This document shows, one piece after another, positions 47,390 through 58,413 of a DNA stretch of 64,000 bases. The notes beneath the pieces were generated by a model. It was not told where the DNA came from and did no database searches. It saw only the letters and a program-made list of their open reading frames with translations. Location: assembly GCF_030445035.2 (NCBI RefSeq), contig NC_080678.1:117929947-117993946 (forward strand), given 5' to 3'. The DNA is from Dasypus novemcinctus (lineage: Eukaryota; Chordata; Mammalia; Cingulata; Dasypodidae). Within the stretch, counting starts at the first letter, position 1. Each line of letters starts with the position of its first letter. The translations under genes and the position numbers were made by a program.

Positions 47390-48475
47390 CAGCCTGGTCT
47401 GAGCACCAGTGTCGCTCTCCTGGATGCTGCAGTTGCTCCCTAACTGGTTTCCACCTGCCCGACCTGTGGACGGTGTTCAGCGCAGTGTCTGGTGATCTTA
47501 AGGTAATGTAAGGCAGACTGTGTCTGTCTTCCACTCAGGACCTTCCCAAGGTTTCCCATCTCATTTGGGATAAAACCCAGTATCCTCCCTGGGGTGGACA
47601 GGCCCTGCAGGAGCCAGCTTCTGCTGCCCCTCTCACTTCTGCACTCCACCCAGATCTACCGGCCTCCTTGCTGTTTCTGGAACTCATCAAGCACAGTCTT
47701 GCCCCAGACTTTGCACTTGCTTTCCCTCTGCCTGAAAGGACATTTCTCCAGCATTCTGCATTTTCTTTTTTCCCCTTAAGATTTATTTATTTATTTCTAT
47801 ACCCCGCCCCCCTTCATTGTTTTGTGCTTGCATTTGCTTTCTGTGTCCATTCACTGTGTGTTCTTCTGTGTCTGCTTGTCTTCTCTTTAGATGGCACTGG
47901 GAACCGATCCAGGGACCTTCTGCAGTGAGAGAGAGGTGCTCTGTCTCTTGTGCCACCTCAGCTCCCTGGTCTGTGCATCTCTTACTGTCTCTTCTCTGTC
48001 TCTCTTTTTGTTGTGTCATCTTGCTGCACCAGCCCCCCACATGGGCCAGCACTCCACTCAGGCGAGCTCACCTTCACCGGGAGGACCTGGGACTCGAACC
48101 CTGGACCTTCTGTTTGATAGACGGAACCCAATCACTTTAGCCACATCTGCTTCCTACTCCGCATTTTCCTAAGGTCTCTGCTTAAATGTGGCTTTCTTAG
48201 AGCGGCTTCCCTGACCCTTGGACAAAACAGCCACCTCTCCTCCCTACAGCAGGCACCCTGCTGCATTTTTCTCCATAGCAATTATCACCTGATACAGTTT
48301 ATATTTGTTGATTGGTTTACTTTGCTGACCACCCGCCTCCCGCCAACGTGAGCTCCATGAGGGCGGAGACTTTGTCCGTCTTGTTCTTTGCTGCATCCCG
48401 AGTACCTGGAATGGTGTTCAGTGAGCATCTGGTCAATACTCGGGGGCATCTGAGTCCCGGGGGCAGTGTCCTGTC
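47390..48475 (+). repeat. L2 LINE 3' region, split by a SINE
   Basis: Before the SINE, 'gggataaaacccagtatcct', 'ctccttgctgtttctggaac' and 'ctttgcacttgctttccctc'. After it, 'aaggtctctgcttaaatgtg', 'gcggcttccctgacccttgg', 'acgtgagctccatgagggcg' and 'gtgttcagtgagcatctggt'. This is the L2 order and about 700 bp in total. The frames on both strands are not genes. Confidence 0.8.
47767..48154 (-). mobile_element. Dimeric DAS-type SINE with two tRNA-like modules
   Basis: The same architecture as 19,600-20,037. There is a second internal tRNA-like block: the reverse complement of about 47,891-47,970 has 'gagctgaggtggcacaagag' and then 'ggatcggttccc'. The outer head complement is 'gggactcgaaccctggacct' to 'ttagccacatctgcttcc'. 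It is inserted in an L2, with the imperfect duplication 'ctgcattttct' (left) and 'tccgcattttcct' (right). Confidence 0.88.
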
Positions 48476-49090
48476 CAGAGCACGGGCACTTCTTCTGGTG
48501 CCTCCGGCTCCTTGCCTGAGGCCACGTGCACATGGCTGTGAGGACTGGGTGAGAAAGCAGATGCAGGGCCTGGTGCGATGCCAAGCTCATGGTGGACACC
48601 CGTATTTGTTCTGATGGAATGGTGGAATTGGGAGCTCAAGAGGGGAGAAGGGGGATGGCTGGGAATTGGCCACGGCTGGCGGAATGGTGGCAGGGGTGCG
48701 GGGGCCCCCTTTCCCTAAAGGAGAAGAAAGCAGAGGCACAGGGCTGCACTCAGACATCGAGAGGCTGGTGTGCAGCGGGGGGGACACCCATTTGGAGGAG
48801 AGCCGTCAGGTCCTGGGGGTGGGGTAATAGGAGGCACCTCAGGGGCTCAAGCAGCTTGAGCCATAAAGCTGCCCCATGTTCTAGGGAAGGCTGGTGGTCA
48901 TCTGCCAAGACTAGCTAGTAGCAGCTCACAGTCTACACCGCAGAGGCGAGGCTGTGCCCTGCCATACCTAGGTGGCCAGGAGAGCCAGGTTACCGGGGAG
49001 AGGCAGGCTTTATGGCCCTTTTGCCTCGTGCCCAATCTAAGGCTCTTCCTGTCTCTCCTTGTTGCGGCATAACTGAGTCCCCAGAGCCCA
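48476..49090. other. Unique GC-rich non-coding stretch
   Basis: No exon or repeat was recognised. Confidence 0.45.
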
Positions 49091-49094
49091 CCGC

Positions 49095-49225
49095 TCTCCT
49101 TCCTTTTGTACAGATGAGGAAACAGCCAGAACGCTGAAGCACCTTGCCCCAGTTGCACAGCTGGAAGGTGGCGGGTTTGAGCTGGGCCATCTGGCCCCGG
49201 AGCCTGTGCCTGTGCCCGAGGTGGT
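49095..49225 (-). repeat. MIR-type antisense fragment
   Basis: 'gtacagatgaggaaacagcc', 'ccttgccccagttgcacagc' and 'tggaaggtggcgggtttgag' give antisense MIR order. Confidence 0.65.
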
Positions 49226-50505
49226 TGGTGTGCTCTGTGGGGGACGCGGGGCGGTGCAGTGTGCGAGGGAGGCAGCTGCCTCTTCTGTGTCTTGCTGAGA
49301 AGGGGACATGGAGCACTGCTGGGGCGCTGGAGCTGGAGGGAGCCAGTGCTGTGCCTTTCCAGGAGTTGCTTCCTGCCCGCGTGTCCTCTCATGCTCTCAG
49401 AGGTTTATTCCAGGGCAGAGGCAGTGGCTGCTCAGGCTCCCTGTGCCCTCTCGGTTTTGTCCTCATGCCGGGGACACTCGCTGTGTGGAGCAGGCAGAGA
49501 AGAGGGGAGCTTGCTGCTGCTGTTGCTGCAGATGCTGTGGCTGGTGCCTCTGTGCCCACCTCTGGGGTGCAGGTCAGGCTGGGCCGCATCCGTTGATCAT
49601 GACCGTGTGCCCTGATGATCCTTGCATGGTGGTGGGGGCTCCTGGAGCTGGTCCCAGTCCATCCTCCACCCTCTGGGGTGTGCGCTGTGGCCCAGCTCCC
49701 CAGACCCTGCTGAGGGCCCTCCTGCTGGGCCTCCTGGGTGGCACACTGTCTCGTGGCTGGCCAGATGACAGCAGGAAGCAGGACTTGTGTTCAGTGATGG
49801 AGAGGCAGGATGGAGAGGTGTTCTCACCTCAGGCCCTGGGGCCAAGTTGAAGGTCTTGGAAACCTCCCCCCCCCTCACCCCCCTGCCCGGTTCCCTTCTC
49901 CCTCTCCTGCCTCCATCCCGAGGCTCTAAAAAGGAGAGGAACCAAGGAAGGTGACTTTCATCAGACATAGGCCTTTCCAAAAACCTCCAGGAACCTTTGC
50001 TTAGCTGACAAGGGAAAGCAAGCTTCCTGACTGCTATTTTTTTTCTTCCAAAATTCAAGACTTCCATCTTTCCTTCTTCATATGCCAGAAAAAAAAAGAA
50101 ACAAAAGTTAGTGAGAGAAGGCCTTTATTTTAATAGTGTCAAATGATTACTTATGGCTGTGTATGCTTTGCTTTCCCTCTGTTTTCTTATTTTTGCCTTC
50201 TGAGCAGGTAAGGGGGCAAAATTGACAGCTGAGAGTTTCTCAGAATCTGCTCGTTCAGCCTGTTACTTTATAGGTGGTCCCCAGAGTTGTGGGAGAAGGG
50301 TTTAAACTATGAGCTTGGAGCCCAGCAGGCGTGCTTCCTGGTCGTGCTGCCCCCTGCAGATTTTCTGTGCACGCTCTCAGCTTTAACTCTCCGGTTACCT
50401 GGGAAATGGATACTCCCATTCACCCTTGAAAGACAGACTGCTGTCCTTACAATGACTCGAAAAGGGGGAAATGAGCATCATTACTCGGGTACGTCAGCAG
50501 TTTGA
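49226..50505. other. Unique GC-rich stretch without a supported gene
   Basis: Overlapping frames of 150-180 codons exist on the plus strand (49,144-49,850). They are cysteine/serine/leucine-rich, mutually overlapping and match no domain I know. CTG-rich sequence at 49,510-49,545 contributes leucine/cysteine runs. Confidence 0.4.
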
Positions 50506-50513
50506 TTATTTTT

Positions 50514-50705
50514 TCTTTAAAGATTTATTTTATTTATTTATTTCTCTACCCACCCCCTAACCTCCAGTGGTTTCTACGTCGCTGTCTGCTCTCTGTGTCT
50601 GTTCGTTGAGTGCTCGTGTTCTTTTTAGGAGGCACCAGGAAATGAACCCGGGACCTCCCTTGTGGGAGGGAGGTGCCCAATTGGTTGAACCACATCTTCT
50701 CCCTG
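50514..50705 (-). mobile_element. DAS-type SINE, intermediate length
   Basis: Antisense: tail complement 'tttaaagatttattttattt', a short body 'gctgtctgctctctgtgtct', then the head complement 'taggaggcaccaggaaatga', 'acccgggacctcccttgtgg' and 'ggttgaaccacatcttctcc'. Confidence 0.85.
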
Positions 50706-51568
50706 AATATTCTTGTTTAAAACTTTGTCAAGGACACTGCAGCTGCATCTCAGCTGGGGAAAACCAATTTTAGGTCTTTAACTTATGAACCTGATACTTT
50801 GAAAGGTGCCCGGTTGGGTGAATCTTTGTCTGACCCAGAGGTAGCCAGGGTCCTCTGTTACCCACTTCTTCGGGGCATGTCAGGAGAACAGTGTTTCCCC
50901 CCCACCCAAGGTGGGCACGTGCATGTGCAGTGCAGCCGCTCGCGGGGCCTCAGTCCCCCATCCCTCGGTCCCCCATCCCTCGGTCACCTCTCCTGGAATG
51001 CTGGGGGCTGGCAGCCTTCAAGTCTGGGTCTCGGGGCCCGCAGCCTTGACTGAGCTGTTACAGTGCGGGAGTCTGAGGCCCCCAGGGGAGCCGCAGGGCC
51101 CTGGGCACAGGCCTGCAGGGAGGCTTCTTAGCAGCTGAAGGCGCCCTCCCAGCACCTCGGGGACCTCGGAAGCAGAAAGGGGGCTCTGTACCGGGTGATG
51201 AGCGGACAGCTCCCCCTCCCACCGCCTTATCTCTGCAGCACTGAGTTGAGTGATTCTCCAGGGAGGGCTGACCCCCCTCCCCTTTTCAGTCTCATTTCTT
51301 GCTCAGCTCAGAATGCCTTAGAGGGGGGAGGAGGGCGGGGAGGCAACAAGGACCCCCGCCCCTGGAGCATCTATTCTGGGCGGCCCTGGGCCTGGAGGCT
51401 TCTCACTTGCACAGGGTGCAGGTTCTGCTGCTTGTCTGGCTTCAAGCTGATCTGGCTTCTCTTGTACTTATCCAAGTCCACCAGCCCCCAGGGACCACTC
51501 ACTCCAGACCCCTTCCTCCAGGAAGTCCTCCCTGACTGCATTTGCATTTCTAGAGCCAGGCAGAAGTA
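50706..51568. other. Unique GC-rich non-coding stretch
   Basis: Contains two adjacent copies of 'tccctcggtcccccatccct'-type sequence at about 50,950-50,985. No exon is supported. Confidence 0.4.
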
Positions 51569-51571
51569 CTG

Positions 51572-51800
51572 TATACAGGGGCTAAGAGCACAGGCACTGG
51601 GGCCAGATTGCCTGGCTTTGTTTCCTTGTTGTCCCCTTATTAGCTGTACCATGACCCTTATTAAGCAAGTGGCTCCATTTTTCTAACCCTTAGTTTCCCC
51701 CTTTGTAAAATGATGATCATGATAACCACAGGATTGTTAGGGGAATGAAATGAGACAGTGCATGTGACGTGCTCAGCTCAGTCCTGGCACTTAGTGGTCT
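51572..51800 (+). repeat. MIR SINE
   Basis: Near full length: 'gggctaagagcacaggcact', 'ttattagctgtaccatgacc', 'cttagtttccccctttgtaa' and 'agctcagtcctggcacttag'. Confidence 0.85.
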
Positions 51801-51839
51801 CCTTTGAAGATAAAAACAGGAGCATACCCTTGGACTGCT

Positions 51840-52065
51840 GTCCATGCCAGCTGCTGTGTCAGGCGCCTTTTATTTATTAACTCAGATGACCTCACAACAT
51901 CTCCATGAGGTAAGTCCTGCTATGATCCCATTTTACAGATAAGCAAATGGTGGGCACAGAGAGGCTAAGTCACTTTACCTGAGGGCACACAGCTGGTAAA
52001 TGGCAGAGTTGAGAGGTGACCTCAGGCAGGCTGGCTCTGGCATCCATGTTCTCATCACGGCAGTG
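51840..52065 (-). repeat. MIR-type antisense element
   Basis: 'tattaactcagatgacctca', 'cccattttacagataagcaa', 'gaggctaagtcactttacct' and 'gagggcacacagctggtaaa' are in antisense order, strongly preserved. Confidence 0.75.
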
Positions 52066-52900
52066 TGCTGCCTCGGTTTACGGACCCAGAGAGGGGCAGG
52101 GATTTCCGTAGAGTCTCACAGCAGGCGAGTAGCCCCCAAGGCTTCTGGGCCCCGGGCTTGTCTTCTACTGAAACCTAGCCCGGTGCCTCTCAGGGCTCAG
52201 GGCGTGTGTCGGGATCCTGACCGACACCCATGAGTGTGGGGTGGTGGGTCCCTCAGGGTGTGATCTGGAGGTGGGCAAAGGGGGGGCCTGGGAGTGCACG
52301 GGCAGCACCCCCTGCTCTGCCTTCAGGGAGCCCAGAGCCCCCGGGAGCACCGCTTCCCCTGTCCCGAGGTGCTGGGGAGGGGGACGGAGTGGGCGGGGTC
52401 CCGCGGCCAGTGAGCCTTTCCTTGGAAGGCTGGGAAGGCAGAACGGGAAGAGCTCCGCCTGGTGTTCAAGGCTGAGGCGGACGAGTCCCGGGTGAAGGGC
52501 TTCATTGCCGGGTGGAAGAAGAGTGTGTCGTGGTCGTCGTGGTGTGTCGTCCGTCACCCCCCACCTTTGCAAGCTGCAGGTGAATGAAGGGTTGCATAGA
52601 GGGCACCCCCAACTCTCTTGGGCCCTGCAGGCTCGGGCCCTAGGGCTGGGGTGTTCTCTTTTTTCGCTCGGATGATTTTACTGGAAGTGCTTTTGAAGTG
52701 GTCCCTGTGACCTGAGGGCCTGAGTCACAGAGTAAACAGAATTCGCAGAGGCCAGGCCGGGCCTTGGGAAGGATGCAGACACTGCCCAGGGGCCAGGCCT
52801 GTAGTCCTGGGGGTCCCCAGACCCAGTCGGCCTCCCCCCCAGGGCTCTGCCACCACTCGCACTGGCACCCCATCTGCCCATCTCCTGCAAGTGCGAGGGC
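52066..52900. other. Unique GC-rich non-coding stretch
   Basis: No exon or young repeat was recognised. Confidence 0.4.
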
Positions 52901-52904
52901 CCCT

Positions 52905-53042
52905 GTCCAGACCACATCTCCTGGGAGCCTGTTAGAAGTGCAGACCCTCAGGCCCCACCCCCATTGGAGTGGGAAACTGTCCTTTGACGAGGTCCCGGGA
53001 TAAGTCCTCTGATGGCAAACTTGCAGATCTATCACTCTGACC
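52905..53042. repeat. MER5-like hAT DNA transposon relic
   Basis: 'catctcctgggagcctgtta', 'gaagtgcagaccctcaggcc' and 'ccacccccattggagtggga' follow the MER5 order. Confidence 0.6.
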
Positions 53043-54088
53043 CACTGAAGCGTGGCCTCAGCCTTTTCTTTTCTGGAAATGCTTCCAGATCGCTCTCATC
53101 CTACTGATTTCTCTGGGTCCCCTGGGGACTTCTGCACAGGCTTGGGCTTGGGGCGCTGCAGGAGCCTCTGAGCCTCCTGAACCCGTCCGGGCTCTGTGGG
53201 GGGGTGGGGGACGGGAGGGGGCTGCTTCTGCTTCCTGGTTAGCCCGGGCCTCTCCGTGCGCTGGGGAGTGCTCATCATCTCCCGTTTCTCCCTGCGGCCC
53301 ACGTCTGGAGCTGCCTCAGGTTATAGGGTGGGTTGGGGTGGAGACTGGACTGGGCAGTGGCGGACCCTGAGGGCCACTGGGCAGGGAAGCGTGGGAGTGG
53401 ACGGGACTCGCATCGGCCTCCGGATTTGATTGTGAAATTCCCGGGACACCAGCCTGGAAGGACGCGGCGTGACTCCAGGAGGGTCTGTCTTTGCCTGTTC
53501 CCGACAGCCCTGACCACACAGGCTTTTAAGACAACAATAGGGGCAGAGACAAGGTGTGACCAAGACAACAGCGTCTTCGGGCTCCCCCCACCCTCATGAC
53601 GTCCGAGGCGCTGAGAACATTGTAAAATCTGGGCTCTTTCCAATTACAATCGCTCCTGCCCCCCGCCCCCGGCTCCTAGGAGCCCTGCCAGCTGACTTGG
53701 GGGGGGAGGTGATGCCCAGAGATGCAGAGAGATGTCACCCTTCCCCGGGTCAGGACTGGGGGACCGGGCAGAGGGACAGAACATGTCGGGGTTGGCCGGG
53801 GGACTCCCCCCGCCAAGGGAGGCGGCATCTGCCATGTTAATTAACAGTGGAATGCACCATGGGGGGGTGAACAGGAGGGCACCTGAGTGGAAGGTGGGGC
53901 GCTGTTGATGCCAACCTTGAAAATGAGTGGAGAGCAGGCCGCAGCGTCACAAGGAGGATTGGGCATAGCAGAGGCCTCCGAGCAGAATGTTTGCGCCCAT
54001 CTGTGCCGGCTTTTCTTAGGAGGCGTTTTACCGAAAAAAAAAAAAAAAAAAGCCACCCAGCTAGCCTCCCTTACTCCCATTAAAAGAA
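53043..54088. other. Unique GC-rich non-coding stretch
   Basis: No exon is supported. A poly-A run at 54,034-54,051 is isolated from any element I can recognise. Confidence 0.4.
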
Positions 54089-54090
54089 AA

Positions 54091-54178
54091 AACTGGGGAG
54101 CAGATGTGGCTCAGTGGTTGAGTGCCTGCTTCCCATGCAGGAGTTCCAAGGTTCAATCCCCAGTACTGCTTAAGAAGT
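54091..54178 (+). mobile_element. Short DAS-type tRNA SINE
   Basis: A good example of the short form: 'ggggagcagatgtggctcag', 'tggttgagtgcctgcttccc', B-box-like 'ggttcaatcccc', 'agtactgcttaagaag'. Confidence 0.9.
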
Positions 54179-54451
54179 AAAAATTTAAAAATGGCGATTG
54201 AGTTTAGGAGATAGACCTTGCATTGGGTTCTTGATCTTGAAAGATACCAGTGGATTTGCCTAACATGAAATTTGACTTGGTTTCACAGATCTGTAAGCAA
54301 CAATTAATATTTATGGAATGGGAAGAGAGAGACTTTGGAAAACATCATGTTGCGCATTGTTTTGCTGAGACCAAAATGTGGAGGTGTGAATGGGCAGGAA
54401 AGCTGTAGCGGGTGGGTTGACTTTAAATGTGGGAGGCTGAGCCTTGAATAC

Positions 54452-54549
54452 GGTTTTGTTTTGTTTTTTGAGGTCCTGGGGCTAGGGACTGAGCCCAGGA
54501 CCTCGTCTGTGGGAAGAGGGTGCTCAGCCACCGAGCCACATCCCATCCC
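54452..54549 (-). mobile_element. Short DAS-type tRNA SINE
   Basis: The reverse complement begins 'ggggatgggatgtggctcgg' and 'tggctgagcaccctcttccc', and ends with a (GTTTT)-type tail complement. Confidence 0.85.
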
Positions 54550-54554
54550 CTGAG

Positions 54555-54657
54555 TTGGTTTTTCGTTTGGTTGCTGTTTTTAGGAGGCACTGGAAGCGAA
54601 TCCGGGACCGCCCATGTGGAAGCAGGTGCTCGGCTGCTTGAGCCACGTCGGCTCCCC
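54555..54657 (-). mobile_element. Short DAS-type tRNA SINE
   Basis: The reverse complement begins 'ggggagccgacgtggctcaa', 'gcagccgagcacctgcttcc', then a B-box-like 'ggattcgcttcc'. It sits beside the previous copy in the same orientation, like the pair at 20.6-20.8 kb. Confidence 0.85.
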
Positions 54658-55685
54658 TCATTCAGTTTTCAGTGAGATCGTAGAAGTTCGGGATGGATCA
54701 GGGTTTTCTGGGTCCATCTCCCTTTGGAGCTGGACACATCCTGGGTGATAAGCACAAGCCCAGTGAGCGCCGGGCCTGCTGCGAACACGGGTGCCTGAGG
54801 GGATTTCACCCCAAGAAACTGGAGGCCCCTGGAGCAGGAAGCGTGTCGGTGCGTGTCCCAGCTTGTGGAGAGCTGCAGCTTCCTCCAGCATCAACCGCTG
54901 TTCCCAGTTCTGTTGCTGAAGGCCATATAGGATGCATTTAATCACTTCCGACAGTCCTGTTTGGATTAGAACACCTCCCTGTTCCCTTCCACCCAGTCTA
55001 AACACCCTCAGGTTCTTCAGAGCTTAAACCCAGAAAGTGTGCTAAAGAGGCTGCGGTCATTCCTGGCCACTGTCCTTGTTCTCCCCATTGCCCAAATCCT
55101 TCTTTTTCCTTGCTTTCTCTTTTTCCCTCCCCTTTCGTCTCTTTTTCTGATGGGCACACGTGCCCGCTCACCTGCACACCTTTATGTTCAGGTGCCCCTC
55201 CCACTCGGCTTACACGTGTGGTCTTTCCATTCCCCCCTTGGGGTCTCCTGCCCCCCTGTACAAGTCTTTGAGTCCCCCTGGCTATTTCTGCCCCATCTCC
55301 TCAGCATCTTCCTCCCCTTCTGAGGATGTCCAGGTGTAGGGTGGCTAGTCCAGAGTGGAGGTGGAAGAGAACCCCTTAAATCTGGCCTCCACGTTTCTGT
55401 TCCTGAGCCCAAGAATTTATTCCTTCTTGGCAGCTTTTTGTTACCAATACCCTAAGGCTTGTTCAAAGACTCCACTGCAAAAAGCCACCTCTGGCTTGCC
55501 CTCCCAGTGCCATGGTGCACAACTCTTCACTGCATAGTTCTTTTGATTCCAAGTATAAAACACTGCATTCCTCTCATCAGCCTATTTTATTTGATCCATA
55601 ATCTCTGCATGTTGTGCTCCACCCCCAACTCCCAGTTAAGAATTGGAGTTGATTTTCCCTCCCTCTTAATTTTCTGTCACTGGCA
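54658..55685. other. Unique non-coding stretch
   Basis: No exon or repeat was recognised. 55,100-55,145 is C/T-rich. Confidence 0.4.
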
Positions 55686-55690
55686 GTCTT

Positions 55691-56043
55691 TTTTTTTTAA
55701 GATGTATTTTTATTTATTTCTCTCCCCCTCCCCCCCCAATCTGCTCTCTGTGTCCATTCACTGTGTGTTCTTCTGTGTCTCTTTTGTTGTGTCATCTTGT
55801 TGCATCAGCTCTCCGTGTGCATGGCACCAGTTCTGGGCAGGCTGCGCTTTTCTCATGTGGGGTGGCTCTCCTTGCAGGGTGCACTCCTTGTGTGTGGGGC
55901 TCCCTTATGGCATGGCACTCCTTGTGCACATCAGCACTGTGCATGGGCCAGCTCACCACACAGGTCAGGAGGCCCTGGGTTTGAACCCTGGACCTCCCAT
56001 ATGGTAGGCGGACGCTCTATCAGTTGAGCGAAATCTGCTTCCC
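55691..56043 (-). mobile_element. Long DAS-type tRNA SINE
   Basis: Antisense: tail complement 'aagatgtatttttatttatt', body, and head complement 'gggtttgaaccctggacctc' to 'agttgagcgaaatctgcttccc'. The flanks 'gcagtctt' and 'gtagtctt' suggest a short duplication. Confidence 0.9.
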
Positions 56044-56690
56044 ACATTTGTAGTCTTGATAAGCAAAGCACACCATTTGTTTCTAAAATCATTAATAATT
56101 AGAGTCCCAGAAAACTGAAGTGACTTGCTGGGCCTGACTTAGCTTCTTTAGGTAGACTTGAGTTGTGGGTTCAGAAATGGGGATTCCAGATCCAAGGTTT
56201 GTTTTTCCCCCAGATGCCAGGAGGACAACATCTTGGCTTTGAAAATATCTGAATTCAAATTAATTGTGTCCAAAGATCAGGAGTTAACATTGTCAACCAA
56301 GACTTAAAAAAAGGAAAAAGGAAAGCCTGTGTTACTCCCTGGCTTTGGTGATGGTGTAATTGCTCATAAGTTTATGAGTAATGTTTAATCAGGAAGAAGA
56401 CACTGACTAAATTATTAAGGACAGCTAGGACATAGCAGAACAAATAGTTCGGTTGATGCTTAATTGATGCCCTGCTGCCTCTGCCAGAATCACGTTGATA
56501 ACAATCTGCAGGAAATCCCTGGGGCCTGTTGTACCCTGGCTAAGCCTTTCCCCAGATGTCCCAGCAGGAAGCCAGTGCAGTGACTCCCAGTTGCCACTCT
56601 GCCCTTGAGCTGCTCCCCTGAGCCAGAATGTTGCAGAGAGGTGCAGTGGAGGGCTAGGTGGACTGCCCCTTCTCTGCCCGGCTCTTTATT
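56044..56690. other. Unique non-coding stretch
   Basis: No gene or repeat was recognised. Confidence 0.4.
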
Positions 56691-56692
56691 TT

Positions 56693-56861
56693 TATTTTCT
56701 TTTAAGATTTATTTTACTTATATATTTCTCCCCACCCCCCAACCCCATCATTTGCACTTGTTGTCTGCTCTGTGTCTTCTTTAGGAGGCACTGGGAACCG
56801 AACCCGGGACTTCCCATGTGGTAGGCGGGCACCCAGCCTCTTGAGCCACACCCGCTTCCCC
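56693..56861 (-). mobile_element. DAS-type SINE, intermediate length
   Basis: Antisense: tail 'tcttttaagatttattttac', short body 'cacttgttgtctgctctgtg', head complement 'taggaggcactgggaaccga', 'acccgggacttcccatgtgg' and 'cttgagccacacccgcttcc'. Flanks 'ctgcccggctctt' and 'ctgcctggctctt' form a duplication. It lies 150 bp upstream of the predicted exon. Confidence 0.9.
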
Positions 56862-57011
56862 CTGCCTGGCTCTTGGTTCCTGAGTTCTAGTCCCGGCGTT
56901 GGTCGTCATGGCCTGGTGTTGACTGAGGCCCAGTTGGTCTGGCAGTTCTGTCTGGGTGAGGCGAGCAGCTCCTCCGGGGCTGGTAACCATCTGTCTTCCT
57001 TCTGCCCTCAG

Positions 57012-57080
57012 GCTCCACCTACAGCATCCTGTCCATCATGCCTTCGGACTCGGAGAGCAGCAGCTCCCTCAGCAGTGTGG
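57012..57080 (+). CDS. Internal exon of an unidentified gene
   Basis: A 69-bp exon framed by a good acceptor (pyrimidine-rich 'cttccttctgccctcag') and a strong donor ('gtg|g gtgagtac', GT at 57,081). The frame with 22 full codons starts STYSILSIMPSDSE and continues with a serine run, an acidic-serine segment that looks like a flexible, phosphorylatable linker. It begins with the last two bases of a codon and ends with the first base of the next. Both flanking introns are therefore phase 1, and skipping it would keep the frame. There is no stop codon in this frame. I do not recognise the protein. No neighbouring exon was found, so the rest of the gene probably lies outside the window or in sequence I could not resolve. 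Confidence 0.75.
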
Positions 57081-57237
57081 GTGAGTACCCCGCCGGGAGG
57101 TGGCCAGGCGGGTGGGGTCTGGGTGTGGGCTAGAGCCCCCGGCTCCTGGGCTGGATTCTGGCCCTCACTTGTCACATCCCTCAGGACTATCCTCTCCCAT
57201 CATTTCCATTCTCTTCCTCCTATCAGCACTTAGTCCT

Positions 57238-57535
57238 CTTTTTTTTTTAATCTTTTCTTTTTTAAAGATACATAGATCACACAAATGTTAAATTAAAAAA
57301 TGTAAGAGGTTCCCATATTACCCCCCCCACTCCTCCCACATCAGAACCTCTCCCATCAGCACGGCACCTTCTCTGCCCTTGATTACATTTTGGAGCCCTG
57401 CTACACTGCATGGACTTCAGTGTACATTGCAGTTCACACACTCCCAGTCCTCCCAGTGGTTATGGCAGGATATTTAATGCCCTGCATCTGTCGCTGCCAT
57501 ATCATGGAGAAGGGCAGGACTCTGGTTCAGGTGTT
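57238..57535 (-). mobile_element. L1 3'-end fragment, minus strand
   Basis: 'tttaaagatacatagatcac', 'gaggttcccatattaccccc', 'gatttacattttggagccct' (as 'gattacattttggagccct') and 'ggttatggcaggatatttaa'. It is the same family as 5,367-6,010 and ends about 60 bp before the retroviral LTR. Confidence 0.75.
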
Positions 57536-58118
57536 AGAAAGGAAGGGGGTGCAGGGGGAGGCACGTGTGTTGCCATTACCCCCCCCACCCCTTCTGTGGT
57601 CACTCCTCGGGCTGAAGTGTGATTTGCTGGCCTGGCGGGGGAGCAGCTGCGGCAGGCCAAGCCGCTGCCCCCATAATAGGGTGGCTGGTCGGACTCACCG
57701 CCACCCCTGAAGGGAGCTCGGCATGGGCGCAGAGTGCCCTCGGGTCTCCCCTTCTCGGCAGCCATGCTTCCGCAGCCGCCCCTCTTCCCGGATGGCGCCA
57801 CACGATGCCTGTGGGGCGGCACTTTTCTTCTTCTTTCTCCCTGCGCAGGCGCAGGGCGGAAAATTCTAGTCTGCCTTTTCCCCCTCCCTCGACAGCAGCA
57901 ACAGCCAGGCGTGGGTGGAAAAATCTAGCCCGCCCTTTTCCCCTCCCCCGACAGCAGCAACAGCCAGGCCTGGGCGGAAAAATCCAGTCTGCCCTCCACC
58001 CCAGCAACAGCAGCCACTAATCCCTAAACCCTGCCCCTTCCCCCAGCAACAGCGACAACTAATCCCTAACTACCACCCCTCCCCCAACTAGTACCGCCCA
58101 CTGACTTTTAGCCGGCGA

Positions 58119-58195
58119 CCAATCAGAACAGGGCGTGGCTTCGACCAATCAGCCTTCCCCAGCCCCTATAAAACTGTTGCCTCTCCCTCAATAAA
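58119..58195 (+). promoter_or_regulatory. LTR core promoter and polyadenylation signal
   Basis: Two CCAAT boxes, a GC/CACCC-like box, TATAAAA and AATAAA fall within 77 bp. The AATAAA lies only about 17 bp after the TATA box, so the signal sits at the U3/R border and R must be short. The arrangement is identical in the 3' LTR (CCAAT 60,860 and 60,886, TATAAAA 60,908-60,914, AATAAA 60,931-60,936). Activity is inferred, not shown. Confidence 0.8.
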
Positions 58196-58302
58196 GTTGG
58201 ACTTGCGTGTTTACCATGTCTCCGCGGTGGTTCTTCTGCCGTGCGCCCTCCAGTCTTGAGAGCCCCCGACAAGAGCCTGGCCTCCCTTGTCCCCAGTTCA
58301 TC

Positions 58303-58413
58303 GCCTGCTTCTCCGGGCGACCCTTTCGTCGCCTGCTTCTCCGGGCGACCCCTTCGTCGCCTGCTTCTCCGGGCGACCCCTTCGTCGCCGGCTTCGCCGG
58401 GCGACCCCGTCAG
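58303..58413. repeat. 28-bp tandem repeats in LTR U5
   Basis: Four units of 'gcctgcttctccgggcgacc' plus 'ccttcgtc', starting at 58,303, 58,331, 58,359 and 58,387, the last diverged. The 3' LTR has a corresponding array at about 61,044-61,154, where the third unit already carries the 'gccggcttcgcc' form. Between 58,460 and 58,545 there is also a 'gaccgacccctcgtcc' repeat with five copies. Confidence 0.9.

Noticed and set aside
49308..49850. 180-codon Cys-rich frame with a Cys run near 49,510-49,550
   Set aside because: The Cys/Leu run comes from a short CTG/CTGCTG-rich patch. There is no splice context or domain, and other frames overlap it.
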